NCBI GenBank assembly: GCA_023423535.1
Contig: JAFAFL010000066.1
Coordinates: 1-64,000 of the forward strand
Source of the DNA: Pseudomonadota bacterium
GTDB taxonomy: Bacteria; Myxococcota; Myxococcia; Myxococcales; Myxococcaceae
Direction of reading: 5' to 3'
DNA: 64,000 bases
Positions 25,369 through 33,113 of the stretch are shown piece by piece. The notes under the pieces were generated by a model that was given only the letters and a program-made list of their open reading frames with translations, was not told the origin of the DNA and ran no database searches. Positions within the stretch are counted from its first letter, which is position 1, and every line of letters starts with the position of its first letter. A program made the position numbers and the translations under genes.

Positions 25369-28086
25369 TCAGCGCAGCCAGAAGTAAGCGCTCGCCACGA
25401 GCGACTTCTTCTCCGTGACCTTCGCCCGCTGCGCGAGGAGCGACGCGTTGCGATCCTTGATCGCGTACCGGGTCTCCTCCTCATTGCGCAGCGACGCGAG
25501 CTTCTTGCGGTACTCGCGCTCCAGCCGCTCCGCGTTGGCGCGGGCCTTCACGCGCTCGGTGGGCTCGTCCACGCCGAGCACGCTCTTCCGGGCGTTCTCC
25601 CAGTCGCGGCGCGCGCGCTCCACGGCCTGACGCGCCTCGAGGAGGCAGTCCTCGGCGTAGCGCTCCGCGCGCTCGCGCTGCACGTCCTGCTCGAGGAGGC
25701 TCCGGCGCTCCGCCGCCCGAAGCAGCTCGTCGCGCACCGACGCAATGGCCTGCTCCTGGAACTGCGACACCGACAGCGGCGGCGGCCTGCGGCTCGTCTC
25801 CTCCTCGGCCGGCAGTCGCGGGAAGTGGTCCGCGTCCTTCACCGGCAGCAGGCGGAACGAATCTCCCTCGCGGATGAGCACGAGGTGCACGAGCCGCTCC
25901 TCCGGCTTGAGCCCGCCGAACTCGAACTTGTAGGCGAACCACCAGCCGTCGCTTCCGGCCAGCCTCGCCAGCCGCGCGGGCAGCGACGACGCATCGAGCG
26001 TGAGGTAGCTCACCGCGTCGTGGGTGCGGCTGCGGATCTCCGCCGCGGCCTGCTGCAGCCCCTTGCGCGTGACCTCCTGGCCCTTGCCGAGCACCGACCG
26101 TGTCAGCGCGGAGGCATCACCCTTGCGCTGATCGAGCGCCTCCTTCGTCTCCTGCTGGGCGATGCGCAGCCTTCTCCGCACGTCGCCGTCGAAGCGCTCC
26201 ATGAGCATCGACCGCGTCTGCGTCATCCGCGAGTCGATGTTCTTCTCGAGGTCGGCGCGCAGCCGCTCGAACGCCTTGACGATCTCCTCCGGGTGGCGGC
26301 ACGACTGGTAGATGTCGAGCACGCGCCGCTCGAAGTCCACGCCGCTCTCCAGCGCGCCGAGGATCTCGTCGCTCGCGCCGAACACGCCGTCGAAGAGGTT
26401 GAGCTTCTTCTCCAGCAGCTCGTAGAGCCGCGCGTCCGCCGCGTTCTGGCGGTTGAGGAAGTTGATGACGAGCACGTCCCGCTGCTGCCCGTAGCGGTGG
26501 CACCGGCCGATGCGCTGCTCGAGCCGCTGCGGGTTCCAGGGCAGGTCGTAGTTCACCAGCAGGTTGCAGAACTGGAGGTTGAGTCCCTCCGCGCCCGCCT
26601 CGGTGGAGAGGAGGATCTGCGAACGATCCCGGAACTCCTCCACCAGCGCGCGCCGCTCCTCGGGCGTGCCCGCGTCACCGGAGAGGACGCTGATCTTCCC
26701 CTTGAAGCCGTGCGCCGAGAGCAGGTCGAAGAGGTACTGCTGCGTGCGCCGCGACTCGGTGAAGATGACCGCCTTCTCCGGCCACTGGTGCGCGCGCGCG
26801 ACGGTGAAGATCCGGTCGATGGCGCGCTTGAGCGCCTCTCCCTTCGCGTTGACCTTGATGCTCTCCGCGAGGTCCGCGTAGTGCTTGAGCTCCCACAGCT
26901 CGCGCTCCAGCGTCTGCATCGAAGCGGGCCGCGCCGGATCGTCCGACCACTCCTCGGCCTCCTCGCTCCACTGCGCGAGCTCCTCCGGCTCGAAGAGCAG
27001 CGAGTTCGCCGCCTGCCCCAGCTTCGCCGCGTGCAGCTTCTTCTCCAGCGCCACCGCCATCTTCCGCAGCGTGGGCGCGATCGCGAACGTCGAGGACGCG
27101 AGCAGCTTGCGGTAGGCGAGGGTGAGCAGCGTCTTCTTGCCCGGCTCGATCGCCGCGGCCTCACTGCGCCGCAGGTACTCCGACACCTTCTCGTAGAGGT
27201 CCTGCTCCTCCGGCGAGGGCGCGAAGTCCTCCACGATGCTGCGGCGGTTCGTGTACCGCACGTACTCGCGCACCTGCCGGCGCAGGGTTCGCTGCACCAC
27301 CGGCGCGAGGCGCTCCTTCAGCTCGCGGGACGCATCCTCCACCAGCCCGCCGATCTCCGGGTCCGGCTGGTAGCGCGAACGGAACGCCGCCTCCGGTCCG
27401 AGGATCTGCTCGTCGAGCAGCGACACCAGCCCGAAGAGCTCCATCAGATCGTTCTGCAGCGGCGTCGCGGTCAGCAGGATCTTCGGCCGGTCGCGCAGCG
27501 CCATCCGCAGCGCCTTGCCCGTCTTGTTCGACGGCTTCCACGCGTTCCGCAGCCGGTGGGCCTCGTCGATGATCACGACGTCCCACGGGATCTGCGCGAG
27601 CATCTCCGCCTTGTTCGCGGCGAAGGGGATGGAGCAGATGACGGGGCAGGGGCGCTCGAACACGTTGCCGGTCGCCCGCACGCTGCGCCCGTCCACGATG
27701 ATCGTGTCGAGGTCGAACTTCTCCTTCAGCTCGCTCTGCCACTGCGCGCGCAGCGTCGCCGGCGCGCAGATGAGCACCCGGTGCCGGCCCTCCGCGACCA
27801 GCTGACCGATGACGATGCCCGCCTCGATCGTCTTACCCAGGCCGACCTCGTCCGCGAGCATGCAGCCGCCGCGCGGCAGTGCATCGAGCGCGAAGCACGC
27901 GGCCTCGAGCTGGTGCGGATTGAGATCGACCTTTGCCTCCGAAAGCGCGGACGCCAGCCGGCTGCGGCTGTCGCCGCTCTTCGCCGTCAGTTGTTCCGCC
28001 AGAAGCCTTTCGTGGAACCGCGTGAGCCTCGGCTCAGCCCCTTCGAACGCCTCTTCCCGCCGCAGATCCCGCGCAGCACCCGCCAA
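25369..28086 (-). CDS. SNF2-family helicase (HepA/RapA-like)
   Basis: 905 residues. Walker A is DEVGLGKTIEAG (about 79-90), motif II is VVIIDEAHRLRN (about 174), the SNF2 ILLTATPLQNDLMELFGL follows, and the helicase C domain ends with LEQRIGRCHRYGQ (about 528). The last 350 residues are charged and probably coiled-coil. These proteins remodel protein-nucleic-acid complexes such as stalled RNA polymerase, or act in repair or defence. No in-frame ATG or GTG lies near the start; TTG 28086 is used, although the frame stays open and conserved-looking upstream (SEIRITRLDFEAGGV). The true start may be a rare codon near 28122. Confidence 0.88.
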   Translation of the reverse strand: MAGAARDLRREEAFEGAEPRLTRFHERLLAEQLTAKSGDSRSRLASALSEAKVDLNPHQLEAACFALDALPRGGCMLADEVGLGKTIEAGIVIGQLVAEGRHRVLICAPATLRAQWQSELKEKFDLDTIIVDGRSVRATGNVFERPCPVICSIPFAANKAEMLAQIPWDVVIIDEAHRLRNAWKPSNKTGKALRMALRDRPKILLTATPLQNDLMELFGLVSLLDEQILGPEAAFRSRYQPDPEIGGLVEDASRELKERLAPVVQRTLRRQVREYVRYTNRRSIVEDFAPSPEEQDLYEKVSEYLRRSEAAAIEPGKKTLLTLAYRKLLASSTFAIAPTLRKMAVALEKKLHAAKLGQAANSLLFEPEELAQWSEEAEEWSDDPARPASMQTLERELWELKHYADLAESIKVNAKGEALKRAIDRIFTVARAHQWPEKAVIFTESRRTQQYLFDLLSAHGFKGKISVLSGDAGTPEERRALVEEFRDRSQILLSTEAGAEGLNLQFCNLLVNYDLPWNPQRLEQRIGRCHRYGQQRDVLVINFLNRQNAADARLYELLEKKLNLFDGVFGASDEILGALESGVDFERRVLDIYQSCRHPEEIVKAFERLRADLEKNIDSRMTQTRSMLMERFDGDVRRRLRIAQQETKEALDQRKGDASALTRSVLGKGQEVTRKGLQQAAAEIRSRTHDAVSYLTLDASSLPARLARLAGSDGWWFAYKFEFGGLKPEERLVHLVLIREGDSFRLLPVKDADHFPRLPAEEETSRRPPPLSVSQFQEQAIASVRDELLRAAERRSLLEQDVQRERAERYAEDCLLEARQAVERARRDWENARKSVLGVDEPTERVKARANAERLEREYRKKLASLRNEEETRYAIKDRNASLLAQRAKVTEKKSLVASAYFWLR

Positions 28087-28293
28087 AGCAACCCCTCCCG
28101 CTTCGAAGTCCAGGCGCGTGATTCTGATCTCCGACTGCCCCCTGTAAAGGCCCCCTCGCCGGAGGCCGGTAAATCGGCCTCGGCGCGATCGGGCACGATC
28201 TTTTCCAGCGACGTGCGGTCGAAAACGGGCCCCCGCGCGCTTCCCGTGGGATGGTCCGCTTGCCCCCCACCTGACCTCGCGAAGGGCCAGTCA

Positions 28294-29034
28294 ATGACGA
28301 ACGACAAGCGCACGCCGGTTCTCGACCAGTTGGTGACACTCGAGCGCGAGCAGCTCGCCCGCTACACGGACTCGGTCGAGATCAGCGGCGTCATCGCGCA
28401 GACCGCGCGCATCGAGCTCAAGCGCGACCAGCCCATGTGGGTCAGCCGCGGCGGCCTCATCGCCTACGACGGCATCGACTGGACGCTCCGCATCCCGGGC
28501 GGCGCAGGCAAGGCGGTGGGCCGCGTGCTCGCGGGCGAGGGCATCGCGCTCACGCACGTCACCGCGCAGCGACCGGGCGCGTGGGTCGTCATCGGTTCGA
28601 ACCAGCCGGGCCGGCTCGCGACCTGGGATCTCTCGCGCGGCTCGATCATCTGCACCTCGGGCTCGTTCGTCGGCGCGGTGGGCGAGGTGGACATCGACGT
28701 GACGGTGGCGCGCAGCGCGGGCGCGGCGTTCTTCGGCGGCGCGGGGCTCTTTCTGCAGAAGCTCTCCGGCACCGGAATCGCGCTCGTGCACGGAGCAGGC
28801 GACTTCATCGAGAAGCAGCTCGCGCCGGGGGAGAAGCTGCTCGTCTCCACCGGCAACCTCGCGGTGTTCAGCGAGACCGTGACCTACGGCATCCGAGGCG
28901 TGGGCGGCTGCCGCAAGATGCTCTTCGGCGGCGAAGGCCTCTTCATGACCGAGCTCACCGGGCCGGGCTGGGTGATGCTGCAGAGCCTGAAGAAGGTGTC
29001 CGCGCGACGGGCTGCGGCGTCGGGGCAGGGGTGA
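28294..29034 (+). CDS. AIM24 family protein
   Basis: 246 residues. It has the repeated beta-strand pattern of the AIM24 (TIGR00266) family: MWVSRGGLIAYDG, GAGLFLQKLSGTGIALVHG, GEKLLVSTGNLAVF and MLFGGEGLFMTELTGPGWVMLQS. The fold is a Gly-rich beta trefoil-like or jelly-roll barrel related to tryptophan-RNA-binding-attenuator proteins. Bacterial members have no settled function. ATG 28294 follows a weak GAAGGG. It lies between the divergent SNF2 gene and the hip locus. Confidence 0.85.
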   Translation: MTNDKRTPVLDQLVTLEREQLARYTDSVEISGVIAQTARIELKRDQPMWVSRGGLIAYDGIDWTLRIPGGAGKAVGRVLAGEGIALTHVTAQRPGAWVVIGSNQPGRLATWDLSRGSIICTSGSFVGAVGEVDIDVTVARSAGAAFFGGAGLFLQKLSGTGIALVHGAGDFIEKQLAPGEKLLVSTGNLAVFSETVTYGIRGVGGCRKMLFGGEGLFMTELTGPGWVMLQSLKKVSARRAAASGQG

Positions 29035-29059
29035 GCGCCTCGCGGATGGTCTCTCGCTC

Positions 29060-29075
29060 ATAGCCGATCGGCTAT
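29060..29075. promoter_or_regulatory. hip operator O1, perfect palindrome
   Basis: ATAGCCGATCGGCTAT is a perfect 16-base palindrome. The same sequence recurs at 29193 and half of it at 29131. It is probably a HipB binding site, upstream of the promoter. Confidence 0.65.
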
Positions 29076-29130
29076 CAACGAGCGCCACCGGTCGCGTTCC
29101 CGCGCCAGAAGGCCTGGATCCGGCCGTTTC

Positions 29131-29146
29131 ATAGCCGATCGTTTGT
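29131..29146. promoter_or_regulatory. hip operator O2, degenerate, overlapping -35
   Basis: ATAGCCGATC is intact, but the right half reads GTTTGT instead of GGCTAT. The altered half contains the start of the -35 box TTGTCA (29143-29148), so the operator seems to have yielded to the promoter. Binding here would block polymerase. Confidence 0.55.
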
Positions 29147-29170
29147 CATTCCGCCCCGCAGGGTTATCCT
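29143..29170 (+). promoter_or_regulatory. hipBST promoter (TTGTCA-16-TATCCT)
   Basis: The -35 TTGTCA at 29143-29148 and the -10 TATCCT at 29165-29170 are separated by 16 bases. Transcription would start at about 29177-29178, on the GTG of hipB, giving a leaderless message. Confidence 0.5.
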
Positions 29171-29177
29171 GCGCGCC

Positions 29178-29405
29178 GTGGATCCGACTCCCATAGCCGA
29201 TCGGCTATCAGATGTGCCCGGCTTCGTCCGCGCTCGGCGCAAGGCGAACGGGCTCAGTCAGGCCGCGCTGGCAGAGCTGGCCGGCGTGAGCCAGCCCTTC
29301 CTCTCCGACCTGGAGCGCGGCAAGCCCACGCTTCGCATGGACGCGGTCAATCGCGTGCTGGCGGTCTTCGGCAAGACGCTCGGGGTGGTGGATGCGCCGA
29401 GGTGA
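29178..29405 (+). CDS. hipB: HipB-like Xre antitoxin/repressor
   Basis: 75 residues. An HTH_3 fold occupies about residues 14-66: VRARRKANGLSQAALAELAGVSQPFLSDLERG is typical of Xre/HipB repressors. It should bind the palindromes around its own promoter and repress the operon. GTG 29178 is used because it lies at the predicted transcript start; a second GTG at 29214 would place operator O3 in the leader and give 63 residues. With the first start, O3 encodes residues 5-11. It overlaps hipS by 14 bases. Confidence 0.8.
   Translation: MDPTPIADRLSDVPGFVRARRKANGLSQAALAELAGVSQPFLSDLERGKPTLRMDAVNRVLAVFGKTLGVVDAPR
29193..29208. promoter_or_regulatory. hip operator O3, perfect palindrome inside hipB start
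   Basis: The same 16-base palindrome as O1, centred 62 bases after O2, which is itself 71 bases after O1. It lies 15 bases downstream of the predicted transcription start and within the first codons of hipB, so bound HipB would block elongation or initiation. Confidence 0.65.
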
Positions 29406-29721
29406 GGTGCGGCTGGATGGCGTGGCCGTCGGCGTGATCGAGGAGCTCGAGAGCGGCTCGCGCTTCACCTACTTGCCCTCCTGGCTCGCGCGCGCGGACC
29501 GCGTCCCGGTGTCGCTCACCCTTCCACTGCGCGAGGCGCCGTACGACGCGCGTGGCCTGCACCCGTTCTTCGACAACCTGTTGCCCGAAGGCTGGCTGCT
29601 GGAGCTGTCCACCGCGAAGTTGAAGATCCCCAAGGACGACGCGTTCGGCCTGCTGCTCGCGACGTGCGCGGACTGCGTGGGCGCGGTGGAGATCTCTCCG
29701 CTCGACGAGGCCTCCACGTGA
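29392..29721 (+). CDS. hipS: HipS-like antitoxin (HipA N-terminal subdomain 1)
   Basis: 109 residues matching the N-subdomain 1 of HipA as a separate protein: VRLDGVAVGVIEEL, FTYLPSWLARADRVPVSLTLPLR, then the hallmark LHPFFDNLLPEGW. In tripartite HipBST systems HipS neutralises the HipT kinase while HipB mainly represses and boosts. Start ATG 29392 lies within the end of hipB, and the stop shares GTGA with hipT. The three genes are therefore translated as one unit, which supports a functional HipBST arrangement rather than a broken hipA. Confidence 0.82.
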   Translation: MRRGEVRLDGVAVGVIEELESGSRFTYLPSWLARADRVPVSLTLPLREAPYDARGLHPFFDNLLPEGWLLELSTAKLKIPKDDAFGLLLATCADCVGAVEISPLDEAST

Positions 29722-30707
29722 GCGCGCCGAGCGGGAGCGTCTGCCTCGTGTGCCTCGACCCCGTCGCCTCGGCGCGCACCTCCACCGGCGGCGGTGAAGG
29801 TGAAGGTGAAGGTGAAGGCGACGCGTACCATCCACGGTGTCTGCGGGCGCTCTTCGGGGTACCGCGTCTTCCGCGCGTGGACTTCGAGCTGCGCAACCTT
29901 CACTCGGTGAGCCTCGAGCTCGCGGGCAAGGTCGCGCTCTCCGGCGTGCAACGAAAGGTGGCGGTGGCGCTCGACGCGGAGGGACGAGCGCTGGTGCCCG
30001 CGCCCGTCGGCAGTCGCTACATCCTCAAGCCGCAGGCGAACGCGTTTCCGCACGTGCCGGAGAACGAGCACCTGACGATGCGTCTTGCCGCGCGCTGTGG
30101 CCTCGAGATCCCCGCGTGCTCACTGCTGCGTCTCGCCGACGGATCGCTCGCGTACGTGGTCCGCCGCTTCGATCGCGCGGACGACGGCCGCAAGCTCCAG
30201 GTCGAAGACTTCAACCAGCTCGCGGAGCAGCCGACGAAGGATCGCTACGAAGGCTCCGCCGAGCTCTGCGCGCGGCTGCTGAAGCGACACGCGTCCGAAC
30301 CCGTGATCGAAGCCGTGAAGCTCTTCCGGCAGATGGCCTTCAGCTGGGCGGTGGGCAACGGGGACCTGCACCTGAAGAACCTGTCCCTGGTGACTGGCGC
30401 GGACGGGCGCGTGCGCATGTCGCCGGCGTACGACCTGCTCGACTCGGAGATCATCCTCGGCGCGGACGATCTGGCGCTGAGCGTGGGCGGCAAGAAGCGC
30501 AACCTCACCGCGCGCAGCTGGCGGGAGTACGGCGCCTACTGCGGGCTGCCGGAGAAAGTCGTGCGCAAGGAGCTGCAGCGCCTGTCCGAGCACCTGCGCG
30601 CTTCGCTGCCCGTGGTGGAGCGGTCCCTGCTGCCGGAGGAGCTGCGAGCGCTCTACGCGGATGGACTCTCCTCGCGCGCTGCGGTGATCGCGGCTGCGAG
30701 CCCCTGA
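29718..30707 (+). CDS. hipT: HipT-like Ser/Thr kinase toxin with N-terminal zinc knuckle
   Basis: 329 residues. A putative zinc knuckle (C9, C12, H38, C41) precedes the kinase. The Gly-rich loop is ALSGVQ (73-78), ATP contacts lie in YILKPQ, a conserved PENEHLTM follows, the catalytic loop is GNGDLHLKN (D216), and the metal-binding Asp is in SPAYDLL (D239). HipT toxins phosphorylate a tRNA synthetase or other translation target; the target here is unknown. Known HipT loops often carry two regulatory serines; here Ala73 takes the first position and only S75 remains. The knuckle loop contains a GEGEGEGE tract. Confidence 0.82.
   Translation: MSAPSGSVCLVCLDPVASARTSTGGGEGEGEGEGDAYHPRCLRALFGVPRLPRVDFELRNLHSVSLELAGKVALSGVQRKVAVALDAEGRALVPAPVGSRYILKPQANAFPHVPENEHLTMRLAARCGLEIPACSLLRLADGSLAYVVRRFDRADDGRKLQVEDFNQLAEQPTKDRYEGSAELCARLLKRHASEPVIEAVKLFRQMAFSWAVGNGDLHLKNLSLVTGADGRVRMSPAYDLLDSEIILGADDLALSVGGKKRNLTARSWREYGAYCGLPEKVVRKELQRLSEHLRASLPVVERSLLPEELRALYADGLSSRAAVIAAASP
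29793..29816 (+). repeat. four GGTGAA hexamer repeats in hipT
   Basis: Four perfect tandem copies of GGTGAA encode Gly-Glu pairs between the CxxC and HxxC halves of the HipT zinc knuckle. Copy-number change would lengthen the loop by two residues without breaking the frame. Confidence 0.85.
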
Positions 30708-30792
30708 AGACGCGGAACGAACGTCGAGCGACGAAGCGAGCGGCGCGCACGGCAGACCCCCGCCTGCTGTCACCGTGTTTACCTTCAGTGTG

Positions 30793-32250
30793 GTGAGCCC
30801 GCGGCGCAAGACCCCGAGTATCCGGAGGGCGTTCCTGCTCCTCGGCGTGAGCATGTTCCTGGGGACGCTGCTCTTCAGCGGCCTGCTCACCATCTCCGCG
30901 ATCCGCCTGGCGGACGTCTCGGACGAGTTCGAGGACTCGATGGCCACGCTGCGCAACATCGACGCGCTGCAGCTGAGCCTGTTCTCCGCCACGCGCGCGC
31001 ACCAGCTCTACGGCGAGACCGGCGAGGAACGCTGGCGGACGCTCTGGGCGCAGAGCGAACGGGAGCTCGTCGAACGGCTCGCGGACGCCGAGGCGCTCGC
31101 ACAGACGCCGGAGGAGAGGGAGCTCGTCCACCAGCTCGCTACCACCGTGCACCGCATCCGGACCGAGGTGCTCGCGAATCCGCCGGAGTTCGGCAGCATC
31201 CTCCGCGAGGACATGGAGGAAGCGGTCGGTGACGTCACGCGGATCGCCACGCTCATCCAGCAGCAGGCGAACGACGCGGTGGAGCGCACGCGACGCTGGA
31301 GCCGCATCTCGCAGCTGATGACGATCGCCGCGCTGGCGTTCGCCGCGGCCGCGCTGGTGGGAACGATCTACTTCGCGCGGCGGTGGATCTACCTGCCGGT
31401 GCAGCGGTTGCGGGCGGCCCTCGACGAGCGCGCCCTCGAGGCGGAGCGGCACGTGCCGGAGGAGGCGACGCAGGAGCTGGCGGAGATTGCCTCCGGGGTG
31501 AACGCGCTCATCGACAGGCTCGCGGCGCAGCGGGCGAGACAGCTGACGTTCCTCGCCGCGGTGGCGCACGATCTGCGCAACCCCATGAACAGCCTTCGCA
31601 TGACGGCAATGCTCGCGGAGCGCAAACCGGATCCGGAGCGGCAGGCGGAGCGGATGCGGCTCATCGTCCGCCAGGTGGATCGCATGAACCGGCTGGTGGG
31701 CGACCTCCTCGACGTGCACCGCATCGAGGCCGGACGCTTCGACCTCCACCTGCACTGCGGCGACGTGCGCGAGGTCGTGCGCGAGCTGGTCGATCTCTTC
31801 GCCACCACCTCCGACGCCCACGTCATCCGCTGCGCGCTGCCCGCCACGTCGCTGCAGGTGCTCCACGATCCCGAGCGGCTGGCGCAGGTGCTGAGCAACC
31901 TCCTCTCCAACGCGATCAAGTACTCGCCGGAGGGAGGCGAGATCGACGTGAGGCTCTTCCAACGCGACGGGTTCGCGGTGATCGAGGTCGAGGATCACGG
32001 CCTCGGCATCCCGGCCTCGGAGCGCGAGTCGATCTTCACGCCCTATCGTCGCGGCGGCGGCGCGCGCGCGGACATCCCCGGCGTGGGGCTTGGGCTCTCC
32101 GTCACGCGCCGATTGGTGCGGGCACACCACGGCGACATCGAAGTGGAGAGCGAGGAGGGCCGGGGCTCGGTCTTCCGCGTGCTGCTGCCGAAGGCCGGTG
32201 CGGACGCGTGTGAGGAGCGCGCCGAAGAGGCCGCGCTGACGCCGCCCTGA
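30793..32250 (+). CDS. sensor histidine kinase, orphan
   Basis: 485 residues. TM1 (about 13-36), a helical periplasmic sensor (37-175, with HQLYGETGEERWRTLW), TM2 (about 177-198), a linker, then HisKA with phosphoacceptor H259 in AVAHDLRNPMNSLRM. HATPase_c shows SNLLSNAIKYSPEGG, DHGLGIP and GVGLGLSVTRRLV. No response regulator gene is next to it. GTG 30793 is preferred because TACCTT ends 7 bases before it; GTG 30775 in the same frame is an alternative that adds 6 residues. It is convergent with the slipin operon. Confidence 0.88.
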   Translation: MSPRRKTPSIRRAFLLLGVSMFLGTLLFSGLLTISAIRLADVSDEFEDSMATLRNIDALQLSLFSATRAHQLYGETGEERWRTLWAQSERELVERLADAEALAQTPEERELVHQLATTVHRIRTEVLANPPEFGSILREDMEEAVGDVTRIATLIQQQANDAVERTRRWSRISQLMTIAALAFAAAALVGTIYFARRWIYLPVQRLRAALDERALEAERHVPEEATQELAEIASGVNALIDRLAAQRARQLTFLAAVAHDLRNPMNSLRMTAMLAERKPDPERQAERMRLIVRQVDRMNRLVGDLLDVHRIEAGRFDLHLHCGDVREVVRELVDLFATTSDAHVIRCALPATSLQVLHDPERLAQVLSNLLSNAIKYSPEGGEIDVRLFQRDGFAVIEVEDHGLGIPASERESIFTPYRRGGGARADIPGVGLGLSVTRRLVRAHHGDIEVESEEGRGSVFRVLLPKAGADACEERAEEAALTPP

Positions 32251-32261
32251 CGCCGTCCTGA

Positions 32262-33113
32262 CTACTGCGGCCCCGCGTGCCCCGCGACGTCGTCGTCCAC
32301 GCGCAGTTCGTCCAGATCGCCCGCACCGGCTCGAGCGCCGCCGCGCCGCGGCTGCACCGCGTTCTGCCCACCGAGGGTCTTCAGCAGATCCAGCGGGATG
32401 GGGAGGATGGTGTGGTTCCCGCCACCGGTGATCTCCACCAGCGTCTGCAGGTAGCGCAGCTGCAGCGTCGCCGGGTTCCGGGTCATCACGTCCGCCGCGA
32501 GCGAGAGCCTCTCCGCCGCCTGGTGCTCGCCCTCCGCCGCGATGATCTTCGCGCGCCGTTCGCGCTCCGCCTCGGCCTGCCGCGCGATGGTGCGCTGCAT
32601 GTCCGCGGGGATGTCCACGTGCTTCACCTCGACGTTGGTGACCTTGATCCCCCACGGCTCGGTCTGCACGTCGAGGATGCGCTGGATGTCCTTGTTCACG
32701 CGGTCGCGTTCGGCGAGCAGCTCGTCGAGCTCCACCTGGCCCACCACCGCGCGCAGCGTCGTCTGCGCGAGCTGCGAGGATGCATAGAGGTAGTCCTCCA
32801 CCTGCAGCACCGCGCGGTCGGCGCTCATCACGCGGAAGTAGATGACCGCGCTGACCTTCACGCTGACGTTGTCGCGGGTGATGACGTCCTGCGGCGGCAC
32901 GTCGCGCGTCACCGTGCGCAGGTCGATGACCACCATCCGCTCCACCAGCGGGATGATCCAGCGGAAGCCCGCGCGCTTGAGTCCGACGAAGCGCCCGAGC
33001 CGGAAGACGACGCCGTTCTCGTATTCGTTGACGATCCGCACGCCGCTGATGAACACCAGCCCCAGGAACGCGAGCGGGATGAGGAGCCCGATGGCCCCGA
33101 ATACGTCGGTCAT
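32262..33113 (-). CDS. slipin / SPFH-domain (stomatin-like) protein
   Basis: 283 residues. One N-terminal membrane segment (about 6-26) is followed by the SPFH/band-7 domain: VNEYENGVVFRLGRFVG, GFRWIIPLVERMVVIDLRT, and VEVKHVDIPADMQRTIARQAEAERERRAKII. Residues after 245 form a variable tail. Slipins form membrane microdomain scaffolds and pair with NfeD proteases that cleave them. The ATG at 33113 overlaps the nfeD stop (ATGA), so this pairing is conserved here. Confidence 0.92.
   Translation of the reverse strand: MTDVFGAIGLLIPLAFLGLVFISGVRIVNEYENGVVFRLGRFVGLKRAGFRWIIPLVERMVVIDLRTVTRDVPPQDVITRDNVSVKVSAVIYFRVMSADRAVLQVEDYLYASSQLAQTTLRAVVGQVELDELLAERDRVNKDIQRILDVQTEPWGIKVTNVEVKHVDIPADMQRTIARQAEAERERRAKIIAAEGEHQAAERLSLAADVMTRNPATLQLRYLQTLVEITGGGNHTILPIPLDLLKTLGGQNAVQPRRGGARAGAGDLDELRVDDDVAGHAGPQ

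Noticed and set aside
25825..28293. Long plus-strand frame antisense to the SNF2 helicase
   Set aside because: It is in frame with the AIM24 gene only because no stop intervenes; its residues are Leu/Arg/Glu/His-rich shadow and no domain is recognisable.
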